Of a DNA stretch of 64,000 bases, positions 38,831 through 47,258 are shown one piece after another. Position 1 is the stretch's first letter. Each line of letters opens with the position of its first letter. The stretch spans positions 2,197,613-2,261,612 of the forward strand of contig CP070751.1 of assembly GCA_020348445.1 (NCBI GenBank). The letters are read 5' to 3'. The DNA comes from Thermoplasmata archaeon. GTDB taxonomy: Archaea > Thermoplasmatota > Thermoplasmata > GCA-020350865. Under the pieces are notes generated by a model. The model worked only from the letters and a program-made list of their open reading frames with translations. It searched no databases and was not told the origin of the DNA. The position numbers and the translations under genes were made by a program.

Positions 38831-39487
38831 TTACCCGTACAATTCCTCGAAAATCTTCTTTTCAGCCTTCCTGATATGGGTGAGAAAGGCCGAGTGCGAT
38901 ATGCCCCTTTTTCCGGCCAATTTCCTTGCATCGGCCTTTTTGGGAATATCGAAGAATCCCTGCTCCACCGCCATCTCCAGGCATTTGTACTGCGGGGGAG
39001 TGAGAGAGGAGAGCATGTCCTTTCCTTTAACATAATAGTTTGATAATGATACGACCTCGTAATCCACGTTAAGTTCATCAAGATGTGCAAGAAGCTCTTT
39101 TAGGTTCTCCTTTGCCCCCACCAAAGGGATGGTCATCTTTCCCTTGATGTTCACGATGGGAAACTCGAAGAAGCATTTGTACTCCTTGATCACATGGGAT
39201 ATGAGCTCTGAGACGATTGGGGGAAGGTGCCCAATTACGATGTACAATGATGTTTTTTCCTCGCTTGAAATCTCGATGATGTCGTCTATTATTATGGACT
39301 GCCTTATGATCTCCATATCGGGCTCTTCGATCCACTCCACCTTGGATACCATGATGAACTGCTCTGATGTGAAAAGAAGGGAAGATACAGTGGTTATCTT
39401 CTCGGTATAATCAAATATCTTGTCAAAACCCAGGGCGTACTGGCCGTAAACAGAGAAATCCAGCTTCATGACCTTTAATCCTTTCAT
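38831..39487 (-). CDS. Bat-like transcriptional regulator with C-terminal HTH_10 domain
   Basis: A 218-aa protein. Residues about 160-218 (LTPPQYKCLEMAVEQGFFDIPKKADARKLA, then ISHSAFLTHIRKAEKKI) match the HTH_10 domain of bacterio-opsin activator-type regulators; the first about 155 residues would be the sensing part. A TATA region (AATTATAAAG, about 39505-39515) sits 26 nt before ATG 39487, so the mRNA is leaderless; ATG 39469 is a second in-frame candidate. It stands directly at the edge of the surface-protein array, which makes it one candidate regulator of that array. Confidence 0.85.
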   Translation of the reverse strand: MKGLKVMKLDFSVYGQYALGFDKIFDYTEKITTVSSLLFTSEQFIMVSKVEWIEEPDMEIIRQSIIIDDIIEISSEEKTSLYIVIGHLPPIVSELISHVIKEYKCFFEFPIVNIKGKMTIPLVGAKENLKELLAHLDELNVDYEVVSLSNYYVKGKDMLSSLTPPQYKCLEMAVEQGFFDIPKKADARKLAGKRGISHSAFLTHIRKAEKKIFEELYG

Positions 39488-39504
39488 TGGGGTTTACATG
39501 GTAA

Positions 39505-39517
39505 CTTTATAATTTAA
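39505..39517 (-). promoter_or_regulatory. TATA box for the Bat-like regulator
   Basis: On the minus strand TTTAAATTATAAAG is centred about 26 nt before ATG 39487, giving a leaderless start. It lies between the regulator and the type-A relic that ends at 39538. Confidence 0.5.
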
Positions 39518-39537
39518 AGCTTTTGGCTACAGGTTAT

Positions 39538-39621
39538 TTACAACGGGACTTCCCAGACTATCGTAACCTTGGAGTGAATGTAGTATCCTCCCTCGATCTT
39601 GTAACTATCGGATATTTTGTG
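39538..39621 (-). pseudogene. Orphan type-A C-terminal tail downstream of a type-B gene
   Basis: Directly past the stop of the 39628 gene, this strand encodes HKISDSYKIEGGYYIHSK, then VTIVWEVPL and a TAA stop at 39538-39540. That is the last 27 residues of a type-A module (compare SDYFEIGRGYYIHSK and WDVPL in the gene at 62981). An in-frame TAG lies immediately upstream (39622-39624), and there is no start codon. It is a remnant of a type-A gene end. Confidence 0.85.
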
Positions 39622-39627
39622 CTAACT

Positions 39628-42597
39628 TCATATCCCAATAAATATGAATTTCGTATTGTTTGAAGTCGAAATTTGGTAACCCTTGGTCATCTCCAAGACA
39701 ATGTCAAAAGCTCCCTTGGGCATTATCGTTGAATGCCAGCACCATCTCTGTTTGTTGTTATCGAAATAATTAATTCCAACTGTATCGGGGATGTTGTCGC
39801 AGTACCAATCTGCCGTATGGTTAAAGTCCAGTATCAGCGGTATCCCCATTGTATCGTATCCAAAAAAATATTCCTCAGTCCAGATTCCAATGCTGTATGT
39901 GCTCGCACCCTGGGTACCAAGGACATTAAAAGGAACCACCATGTAATACAGCCTGGCCCCAGGAATATTGGCCTGAATGCCGTTATGTGTAGTTGTGTTG
40001 GTTCCATAATCGACCCTACGCGCAAAGAAATAATCATCGCCAAAATCCCTAAAAAAGCCGTCCCTTGTATTCGAATAATACACTTCGTACCAATCTCCGC
40101 TACCCATGCCCGCTGGCTCCTGCCAAGTCAGGTATACATCTCCAAAGGGTAAGATATCTACTTGAAGGTTCTTTGCAGAAAAAGCTGGATTAAATCCTAA
40201 AAATCCGCTATTATCATGATAACTTATCATTGCACCTGGCATACCATAAAAAGTATAGATAGTCTGGCTGCTGAATTTCACCTCATAGCCTTCGCCCAAT
40301 TTCATTTGTGTATTGTTTGTGTCACCATCTCCAAAATTATGCTGCATCCAAGTACGCGTGGTGGCATTCATGTATCTGATATACTCAGCGTTCATGTTGG
40401 TTGTTAAATTGTCCGTATATAATACTTCAATTGGTTCCAGAGGCAAGGAGAATGTGGATACACCTTGTGGAAATATCCTTGTCCATTTCCCAACTGTTCT
40501 GCTGGTTCCGGTCACTTCATAATCATCATTCACAGCTCTTATGACATAATAGAACTGTTCCTGATAATAGTCATCTCCGGGAAGTGCAGCTTTGGCATCC
40601 CTCCATTGGGTTCTGAGGGGAATGGGAGACATCTCGGTTGTTATATCAAAATCACTTGAGGTATTCACCCACACTGAATCAAAATCGAAATCTACCTGGG
40701 TTGGTGAACGATATAACAAATAATAAGCAAGGTCCGGGTTTGAGGGTGGATCCCAGTTTAGAATCACATCTTCCCCATCCTGGCTAACGTTTATGTAAAG
40801 AGTGGGCGGCAGAAAAGGCACCCCCAATCCTTCAATAAGGTCCATCAATGGATAATTATCCTGGGAATCCAAATCGATTACATAGGGGGTATCCCCAATT
40901 CCATCACTGCCCAGGATATTTTGCATGGGGCCTTTGTAGTCATCAACACCACCGTAATCTGACCAGTAATTCCCACCTGAAGGATAACCGTCATCCCAGA
41001 AATTATCGCTTCGATCATCATATGCTTGAGTTGGATTGTTGTCTACGATGTTGTTGTGGTAGATTCGATTATTTGGTGAGCCCTGAAGATAAATACCCCA
41101 GCCGTTGTTCGAGACAAGGTTGTCAATGATGTTATTTTGACTGCTAATGCCATCGAGACGGATGCCATAAACGTTATTCGAGATGTTGTTGCCAATGATG
41201 TTGTTCCAGTTGGAGGAACTGAGAAAGATAGCATAAAAGTGGAACGTGAAGGTGTTGTCCTTGATGGTATTACCAATGGACAAACTTATCGAAATGCCAT
41301 TCCTGGCATTTGAAGAAATATCATTATGGGTAATTGTATTATAGTTACTGTCATATGTGATGTAGATACCGACACCGTACACCTCTTCGTTATTGTTAGT
41401 AACATTGTTGCAGGTAAGGGTGTTGTAACTAGAATTATAGAAGTGGAAGCCATTAGCCCTATTCTTGGAGACCGTATTGTAGACGATAGTATTGTATTCC
41501 GAGAATCTGAGGGTCATACCGTACATGATATTCGAGGAGACAGTGTTGTTAACGATAATGTTATTGTTTGAGAAGCCGAGTTGAATACCAATGCAAACAT
41601 CTCTAAGTTCATAGTTTTCTAATTTTACGTATTCGCAGTTGGCAAGGATCACCTGTCCAGCACCTAATGGGACTGTCCCACCCCAACGATTCTCCCAGTA
41701 ATATATTGGCTTTCCATTGACTGTATTTGAGGTATCTATAGTGTGGGTGTTCCAATGCTCAACCAACTCGCCCCAAATACGGATTCCATCTTTTAGCATC
41801 ATATTGTTGACGAGAGTGTTACCACAAGAGGTCTCGATATTAATGCCATAACGATTGTACGAAATATTATTGTTGACAATGATATTATAACTGGAGTAAA
41901 AGAGCATGATTCCGTCACTGTTATTAGAGACGGCATTATTGGTAATAATGTTATAGTTACTATATTGATCGAGGCGGATGCCAGGGCCCTTGTTCGAGAT
42001 TGCTATGTTATCAGTGATAGTGTTATAGTTACAAGATTGAGTGAGGTAGATGCCATTGCCATTGTTAAAAGCGGTATTATTGGTAATGAAGTTCCTATTA
42101 GAACCCTCGAAATATATGCCACTGTGGCCCCAATCTCGACCATTTGAGGAGAAGTTGTTGTTTGAGATATTGTTTCCGCTTGAACTTAAAAGATAGATGC
42201 CATTACTATTGTTAATTATATTGTTCCCAAAAATTGTATTATTATCTGAAATTATTTTTAGTCCTGTCTGATCCTGAAAAGGTCCGTTCTTGGTGATCGT
42301 AAATCCTGATATATTCACCCAATCTACAATAATTCTAACAACATCTCCACTCCCACCACCATCAATAATAGTATTTTCCCTATCCTCTCCTATTAAATTT
42401 ATAGTCTTGTTCACTACCAAATGTTCATAATAAATCCCATTGTAGACATAGACAGTATCACCATCATTACTTGCATTTATCGCATCCTGGATTGTGGAAT
42501 AATCAGTGGGAACATAGATTGTTGCACTTCCACAAGAGGTTTGTATCAGATTTTTGTCGGGAACAATGAAAACCATAGTTGACATTATAAAAAGCAC
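39628..42597 (-). CDS. Secreted NosD beta-helix protein with type-B C-terminal module
   Basis: The beta-helix opens with TIYVPTDYSTIQDAINASND and runs to about residue 520, closing with GYPSGGNYWSDYG. The last about 390 residues are the type-B module: a fibronectin-like domain (LYINVSQDGEDVILNWDPPS...RTVGKWTR), FSLPLEP...GEGYEVKF, a second fibronectin-like domain (VYLTWQEPAG, DGFFRDF) and the ending KGYQIS...KFIFIGI. GTG 42597 falls inside the signal peptide. The frame stays open upstream to 42663 and encodes NNTWRREKKVKTLKRSY, matching the start of the 43581 protein, but the first codon there is ACG. The true start is therefore probably 42663. Confidence 0.82.
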   Translation of the reverse strand: MLFIMSTMVFIVPDKNLIQTSCGSATIYVPTDYSTIQDAINASNDGDTVYVYNGIYYEHLVVNKTINLIGEDRENTIIDGGGSGDVVRIIVDWVNISGFTITKNGPFQDQTGLKIISDNNTIFGNNIINNSNGIYLLSSSGNNISNNNFSSNGRDWGHSGIYFEGSNRNFITNNTAFNNGNGIYLTQSCNYNTITDNIAISNKGPGIRLDQYSNYNIITNNAVSNNSDGIMLFYSSYNIIVNNNISYNRYGINIETSCGNTLVNNMMLKDGIRIWGELVEHWNTHTIDTSNTVNGKPIYYWENRWGGTVPLGAGQVILANCEYVKLENYELRDVCIGIQLGFSNNNIIVNNTVSSNIMYGMTLRFSEYNTIVYNTVSKNRANGFHFYNSSYNTLTCNNVTNNNEEVYGVGIYITYDSNYNTITHNDISSNARNGISISLSIGNTIKDNTFTFHFYAIFLSSSNWNNIIGNNISNNVYGIRLDGISSQNNIIDNLVSNNGWGIYLQGSPNNRIYHNNIVDNNPTQAYDDRSDNFWDDGYPSGGNYWSDYGGVDDYKGPMQNILGSDGIGDTPYVIDLDSQDNYPLMDLIEGLGVPFLPPTLYINVSQDGEDVILNWDPPSNPDLAYYLLYRSPTQVDFDFDSVWVNTSSDFDITTEMSPIPLRTQWRDAKAALPGDDYYQEQFYYVIRAVNDDYEVTGTSRTVGKWTRIFPQGVSTFSLPLEPIEVLYTDNLTTNMNAEYIRYMNATTRTWMQHNFGDGDTNNTQMKLGEGYEVKFSSQTIYTFYGMPGAMISYHDNSGFLGFNPAFSAKNLQVDILPFGDVYLTWQEPAGMGSGDWYEVYYSNTRDGFFRDFGDDYFFARRVDYGTNTTTHNGIQANIPGARLYYMVVPFNVLGTQGASTYSIGIWTEEYFFGYDTMGIPLILDFNHTADWYCDNIPDTVGINYFDNNKQRWCWHSTIMPKGAFDIVLEMTKGYQISTSNNTKFIFIGI

Positions 42598-42689
42598 ACT
42601 GACTATAACATACGATCTTTTTAGTGTTTTAACCTTCTTCTCTCTTCGCCAGGTATTATTCGTATGTACACGCCCCCTCCTTATTCCGC

Positions 42690-42725
42690 ATACTATTTAT
42701 TATATACATATTTGACATGGTTTTT
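42690..42725 (-). promoter_or_regulatory. Promoter with CATGT-type element upstream of the 39628 gene
   Basis: On the minus strand an imperfect inverted repeat CATGTCAAATATG (42707-42719) directly precedes a TATATAATAAAT box (about 42694-42706). The same arrangement, with flanking GAATCTTTATRAACCTT sequence, precedes the NosD genes at 43581 and 59042, marking a shared NosD promoter. Confidence 0.5.
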
Positions 42726-42744
42726 AAGGTTTATAAAGATTCTG

Positions 42745-42795
42745 AGCTTAAAAAGAAAATAAAAAAGATGCTCAGGAGCTTGTTTTGCCCCTGAG
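42745..42795 (-). terminator. Hairpin terminator of the 42839 small gene
   Basis: CTCAGG (42771-42776) and CCTGAG (42790-42795) form a 6-bp stem with a 13-nt loop. Reading on the minus strand, the stem is followed by CATCTTTTTTATTTTC, a U-rich tail typical of intrinsic termination. Confidence 0.6.
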
Positions 42796-42838
42796 GACTA
42801 AGAACCTAGTGCGTGAAATGTTTGGTCTGTCCTTATTA

Positions 42839-43306
42839 TTAATACCCAACAGCATCGATTTCTGGTCCGTAGATTGGATCTTCAAAAGATGTCTGACCCG
42901 TTGCACCAGTGATAAGGACCCATTGCCAGTATATTCCTGGAGTCGACGGTGTGGTAAAGTGGTAATCAGCTCCATCCCACCCAATCCCCAAAACTGCATC
43001 AGTTGTATTACCAATGGACTTTATCTCTACCCCATACGATTCATTTTCAGTAGAACCACCGTAGACCGTGAAAGTTGTGCTAGGGGGCATCGCATTGGTA
43101 ACGCCAAAATCGAGCACTAGTGTTCCGAGTGTTGATGGATTTGTCCCTGCAGTAGCAAAGGAATTATCAGGTGCACCTACTGCATCATTTACATTCTCAC
43201 AGTCAATAGATAATGATGCATCAATTATCCAAGGAGCAACTGCTGAGCCGCTCATAAGGATGGTTACGGCTAGTAATATTCCAAATGTTATGACAATCTT
43301 CTTCAT
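42839..43306 (-). CDS. Small secreted protein of the 'PEIDAVGY' family
   Basis: One of four related small genes in the array. The signal peptide ends GSAVA, with cleavage predicted before PW. The mature protein is about 130 residues: DCENVNDAVGAPDNSFATAG, then LVLDFGV, a FTVYG strand and the end DPIYGPEIDAVGY. The GAPD...LDFG...DAVG pattern resembles discoidin-like (galactose-binding) beta-sandwich domains, which is an inference. A GTG at 43315 lies inside the Shine-Dalgarno GGGAGGTGA, so ATG 43306 is the start. It is the only member whose leader lacks the second Shine-Dalgarno. Confidence 0.8.
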   Translation of the reverse strand: MKKIVITFGILLAVTILMSGSAVAPWIIDASLSIDCENVNDAVGAPDNSFATAGTNPSTLGTLVLDFGVTNAMPPSTTFTVYGGSTENESYGVEIKSIGNTTDAVLGIGWDGADYHFTTPSTPGIYWQWVLITGATGQTSFEDPIYGPEIDAVGY

Positions 43307-43580
43307 TTTTTTCACCTCCCTTTAAACCTGGTATTTATTCCGCGCCCCGCCTCGGCGTGACCCATTCTACATACATTATCATAACCTGCTGTGATAGTCA
43401 ATATACTCCGACTCTTGGTCATTACCATCTTTTCACATTTGGACCTTTTAAGATGGCGCCCTCGCATACGAAGAGTTGAACTTCCCGCCACTCCCTTACT
43501 CATTTGAAATACGACATATATAAACTTTTCGACTTTAAAATATAGAAGAGCATAGATGATATTGTGTAGATTGGCATATT
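43307..43580 (-). promoter_or_regulatory. Leader and promoter region of the 42839 small gene
   Basis: A TTTATATATG box near 43514-43523 on the minus strand predicts a start near 43493 and a leader of about 185 nt. The GC-rich box CGCGCCCCGCCTCGGCG (43341-43357) recurs upstream of two other small genes. The dyad operators of the other leaders are absent. Confidence 0.45.
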
Positions 43581-46220
43581 CTATAATGGAACTTCCCAAA
43601 CTACTTCATTCTTTGAGTGAACATAATATCCTCTTCCAATCTCGAAACCATCAGATGGTCCCATCTTCTCCCATCTCTGTCTTGCTGAATCATAAGTCCA
43701 GATCGCATTCACATCAGATGGGAAATCGATGTTGTTCAAGGCCGCGGTTCTGTCCCTATTGTTCAAAGAGGGATAGCCAACCATGTTCCAGCCTGGATGT
43801 AAAGCTATGTTCTGGTTATCGATCAGTCTGGTTCCATTATAGAAAAAAATCGTATCCCCTGGCTGAGTGATATGAACCCAAAAGCCCATCTTCTCGTTGA
43901 GCTCGAATAAATCGTTTCCATAAGGCTTGTTTATCTTGTAATGCTTCCATTGGTCTTTATTGTCGGTGATATTATACCATTGGACCGCATCATACAATCC
44001 ATCGATGGATTTAAGCACTTTTGTAAGGTTTTGTTCTTCCTGGATCAGAGGTAAGGAAATAAGGTTCCAGCCCTGTTTTAAAATCATAAAGTTCATGTTA
44101 GGCTCTATTAGCGGGTAATTATCCCGGGAATCCGAATCAATCATATAAGGATTCTTACCACCCCCTCCAATCGTCCCGTTATCAACTATACCATCGCTAC
44201 CTAATATGTCCTGACCTTCTCCATTATACTCATCATACGCCCCCTCGCTTGATTCATCGAAATCTGACCAGTAATTCCCTCCTGATGGATAACCATTGTC
44301 CCATCGATTTGCATTATTGGTGCCATCATAAGCTTGATTTGTATTGTTTATGATGTTGTTGTGGTAAATACTGTTATTTGTCGAGTCATTTAAATAGAAA
44401 CCATAGTTGCCACTCAAGATGACAGTATTACCTATAATGCCATTCCAGTCGGAGGAAGAGAGTAAGCGGATGCCATCCAAATTGTTCAAAGTAATATTGT
44501 TACCCATTATAGCATTGTTAATTGCCGAAGAAAGCCTGATGCCGTGAGTGCTATTCGAAATGTTGTTGCCTGATATTATATTGCCATCTGATGATGAGAC
44601 GTTTATACCTCTTAAATTGTCGGAGATATCATTACCCGTTATTTTATTGCTTGATGACCACACAAGAAGGATGCCATCATAAATGTTCGATGATAGTATG
44701 TTGTCTGTTATTATGTTGCTGTCTGAAAATTGGAAAAGATACAATCCATATTTATTATTCGTAATATTGTTGTTACATATGGTGTTTCTCATAGATAGAT
44801 ACTCGATACAGATACCGGATTCCTCGTTTGAGGAGATATTGTTGTTAAAAACATAGGTTTCGTTGCACCAAATGATATAGATCCCGTAATCGGAGTTTGA
44901 GAAGATGGTATTACCTGCGATGATACATCTATTGGATCCATCAATACGTATACCATCAACTCCGCTTTGCGAGATGTTGTTGCCTTCGATGATGGTCTCA
45001 TTGGATACCATGATAATGATACCTATTATACCAATCCGATGAAGGTGGTTGTTTTTAATGGCGGTTAAGGGGCTAGAATCAAGGTAAATGCCATGACCGC
45101 ACCAGTCGAAGGTATTGTTTTCGATAGTATGATTTGGTGAAAACCACAAGTAAATACCCTTAGGATTACTCGAAATATTATTATGTATTATGCAATTCCC
45201 ATTGCAATATAATAGACGAACACCAATTGCACCCCAGTTTGGAGAGATGGTATTGCCAATTATGTGGTTCCCATGAGAAGTATCAATGAACATGCCATCG
45301 GCGCCATTATTCGAAAATGTATTGCCTGAAATGTTATTTCTATGTGAACGATAAAGATAGAAGCCATTATAAAAGGTATTATCAACAATATTACCTATAA
45401 TGTTGTTTTCGCTGGAATAATAAAGACCAATACCATACCAGTAGTTACATGAGAAAACACCATTGCCTACGAGGTTATTATTAGAAGAAAAACCAAGTAT
45501 AATTCCGGCACAGACAGAAGAGATTACTTGACTCTCAACATTAACGTTCGTGCAGTTGGCAAGTATAACTTGGCCTGCGTCAGGGGGGACTGTGCCTTCT
45601 ATTTGGTTCTTCCAATATTGAATCGGTCTACCACTGATTGTGTTTGAAATGTCGATATTGTGACTGTTCCAGTTTTCAAGTTTCCCACCCTTGATATAAA
45701 TTCCACTATCTAACATAATATTGGCCGTAATATTATTTTCACAGGAATAATTGAGAGAGATTCCAATCCTGGTGTTAGTGAACTTATTGCCTGATATTGT
45801 ATTATGATCAGAATTTACTTTCAGTCCATCCACAACAGGATTTCCTGAGGTGATTGTGAATCCTGAGATATTTACCCAATCAACAAAAATCCTCACCGCT
45901 GGTTGACCCCCTCCACCATTGATTATTGTGCCATCCCTGTCCTCACCAGTCAGATTTATTATCTTATTAACTCCCACATCTTCATTATACGTCCCATTGT
46001 AGACATATACTGTATCCCCATCTTTTGCAGCATTTATCGCATCTTGTATTGTGGGATAATTAGTGGGGACATAGATTGTTGTTCCGCTGGAAATTTGAAA
46101 AAGATTATTATCAGGAGTGAATAACATTACAATCGATATAATAATAAGCATGCATATTATACCAGATGAACTTTTCAGTCTTTTAATCCGCTTTTCTCTC
46201 TTATATGTGTTAACATTCAT
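43581..46220 (-). CDS. Secreted NosD beta-helix protein with type-A C-terminal module
   Basis: An 879-aa protein. The N-terminus MNVNTYKREKRIKRLKSSSG has positive charges, then a hydrophobic signal. TIYVPTNYPTIQDAINAAKD opens a beta-helix of about 600 residues, with repeats such as NNISSNEESG and YGLYL. It closes with GYPSGGNYWSDF and EYNGEGQDILGSDG. The final about 165 residues are the type-A module (GWNLISLPL, GWNMVGYPS, ending VVWEVPL). By eye its last about 260 residues are nearly identical to the partial gene at 62981, so the two are recent duplicates. Start ATG 46220 has GAGGT 8 nt upstream. Confidence 0.85.
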   Translation of the reverse strand: MNVNTYKREKRIKRLKSSSGIICMLIIISIVMLFTPDNNLFQISSGTTIYVPTNYPTIQDAINAAKDGDTVYVYNGTYNEDVGVNKIINLTGEDRDGTIINGGGGQPAVRIFVDWVNISGFTITSGNPVVDGLKVNSDHNTISGNKFTNTRIGISLNYSCENNITANIMLDSGIYIKGGKLENWNSHNIDISNTISGRPIQYWKNQIEGTVPPDAGQVILANCTNVNVESQVISSVCAGIILGFSSNNNLVGNGVFSCNYWYGIGLYYSSENNIIGNIVDNTFYNGFYLYRSHRNNISGNTFSNNGADGMFIDTSHGNHIIGNTISPNWGAIGVRLLYCNGNCIIHNNISSNPKGIYLWFSPNHTIENNTFDWCGHGIYLDSSPLTAIKNNHLHRIGIIGIIIMVSNETIIEGNNISQSGVDGIRIDGSNRCIIAGNTIFSNSDYGIYIIWCNETYVFNNNISSNEESGICIEYLSMRNTICNNNITNNKYGLYLFQFSDSNIITDNILSSNIYDGILLVWSSSNKITGNDISDNLRGINVSSSDGNIISGNNISNSTHGIRLSSAINNAIMGNNITLNNLDGIRLLSSSDWNGIIGNTVILSGNYGFYLNDSTNNSIYHNNIINNTNQAYDGTNNANRWDNGYPSGGNYWSDFDESSEGAYDEYNGEGQDILGSDGIVDNGTIGGGGKNPYMIDSDSRDNYPLIEPNMNFMILKQGWNLISLPLIQEEQNLTKVLKSIDGLYDAVQWYNITDNKDQWKHYKINKPYGNDLFELNEKMGFWVHITQPGDTIFFYNGTRLIDNQNIALHPGWNMVGYPSLNNRDRTAALNNIDFPSDVNAIWTYDSARQRWEKMGPSDGFEIGRGYYVHSKNEVVWEVPL

Positions 46221-46249
46221 TCTTAAATACCTCTTCCATTATTTAACAC

Positions 46250-46290
46250 AACATTTATTTACACACGTATTAGACATGATTTTGAAGATA
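46250..46290 (-). promoter_or_regulatory. Promoter with CATGT-type element upstream of the 43581 gene
   Basis: On the minus strand CATGTCTAATACG (46266-46278) is followed by a GTAAATAAATG box. It aligns with the elements upstream of the genes at 39628 and 59042, including the preceding ATCTTCAAAATCATGT-like sequence. This copy is the least symmetrical. Confidence 0.4.
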
Positions 46291-46307
46291 TAAATAATTA
46301 TTAGCTT

Positions 46308-46355
46308 AAAAGATAAATGAGAAAATGCTGAGAAGTGAGTTATACCCCCAGCATC
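46308..46355 (-). terminator. Hairpin terminator of the 46391 small gene
   Basis: ATGCTG (46325-46330) pairs with CAGCAT (46349-46354). On the minus strand the stem is followed by TTTCTCATTTATCTTTT. It stands in the same place as the hairpins after the other small genes, but with a different stem sequence. Confidence 0.55.
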
Positions 46356-46390
46356 TATGAGCTTGGTTCGATAGGATAAATGCAATGTCT

Positions 46391-46897
46391 CTATGGATAT
46401 TCATAGCCAACTGCATCGATTTCAGGTCCATAGATTGTATCTGTTGCGTCAGTCTGACCATCTTCACCATCTATCTTTACATATCGCCATACATGCCCTG
46501 AGCCAGATGTTCCCGTTGTAAAGTTGTTGTCAACTGTATCCCAATTATTATTCCAAGGCCCACATGATGCGAGAAAATCATCTCGATATACCTCTACAGT
46601 ATATTCTTCTTTTAGTCCCCAACCATTTGTTCCAAACACTGTAAATAATTGGTTGTCGGGTATCCCCGTAAATCCCATATCGAGCCACAAGTCTCCAGTT
46701 GCAGGAGTAGGTTCATTTGTCCCAACTGTAGCATAAGAACTGTCTGGGGCACCAAGGGCCTCTTCTGGATTCTCACAGTCTACTGCGGAGTAAACAGAAC
46801 CTGCATAATACCAAGCAGCAACTGCTGAACCGCTAAAAAGAATTGTTGCGATTAGTAGTGTTCCTAACATTATTCCGAATGTTTTCACTTTTCTCAT
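46391..46897 (-). CDS. Small secreted protein of the 'PEIDAVGY' family
   Basis: A 168-aa protein. The signal peptide ends FSGSAVA, with cleavage before AW. The mature part begins YYAGSVYSAVDCENPEEALGA, continues GDLWLDMGF and FTVFGTNGWG, and ends DTIYGPEIDAVGYEYP. Relative to the 42839 copy it carries an insertion with a second Cys (ASCGPWNNNW). It is closest to the 62042 copy, sharing PATGDLWLD and NNFTTGT. The start is ATG 46897 with a complete GGAGGTGAT. It lies between two NosD genes and has its own terminator, so it is probably a single-gene transcript. Confidence 0.82.
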   Translation of the reverse strand: MRKVKTFGIMLGTLLIATILFSGSAVAAWYYAGSVYSAVDCENPEEALGAPDSSYATVGTNEPTPATGDLWLDMGFTGIPDNQLFTVFGTNGWGLKEEYTVEVYRDDFLASCGPWNNNWDTVDNNFTTGTSGSGHVWRYVKIDGEDGQTDATDTIYGPEIDAVGYEYP

Positions 46898-47149
46898 CCT
46901 TTATCACCTCCTCCCATTCGGGATTTTATTAGTATTTATTCCGCGCCCCACCTCGGCGCCTGCCATATCATAGCTCAAAAATGTCAAAGGGCTGTATCTA
47001 AAAAGGTTTAACGGGAATATCGTATTATCATCTCTCCTCTCCTGCCTTTCATTACCTCCGCCCTCTCCATGTTTTTTGATGGAGTTGTCACATCTCAAGT
47101 GGTAATGTTTCCCAACATACCTTCCAATGCATAACAGTTGCTAGATGGT
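46898..47149 (-). promoter_or_regulatory. Long conserved 5' leader of the 46391 small gene
   Basis: About 250 nt between the operator and ATG 46897, closely matching 62531-62777. It contains the GC-rich box CGCGCCCCACCTCGGCG (46942-46958), a weakened hairpin (46972-46993) and a second Shine-Dalgarno-like GGAGGTAAT at about 47051-47059. Archaeal leaders are rarely this long. Confidence 0.55.
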
Positions 47150-47193
47150 GTATAAATACGTTTTGTGGAACGTTGCGCAAAAGATTTTTATAC
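47150..47193. promoter_or_regulatory. Class I dyad promoter-operator (GGAACGTT type), copy 1
   Basis: A 44-bp near-palindrome. TATAAATA-type sequence on the plus strand at the left and TATAAAAA-type sequence on the minus strand at the right flank a centre reading TTTTGTGGAACGTTGCGCAA. Compared with the copy at 62778 one centre base differs (GTTGC for GTTCC). The minus-strand TATA would drive the 46391 small gene. Confidence 0.65.
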
Positions 47194-47258
47194 TAGAAAA
47201 TGTCCAGATAAAAAGAATATACCCATAACGGAATGGTGAGGAAACAATAAGTTTTACA

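Noticed and set aside
46904..47098. Minus-strand frame of 64 codons through the 46391 leader
   Set aside because: It overlaps the leader and its Shine-Dalgarno, its start differs from those of the 50243 and 62042 leaders, and the conservation is better explained at the nucleotide level.
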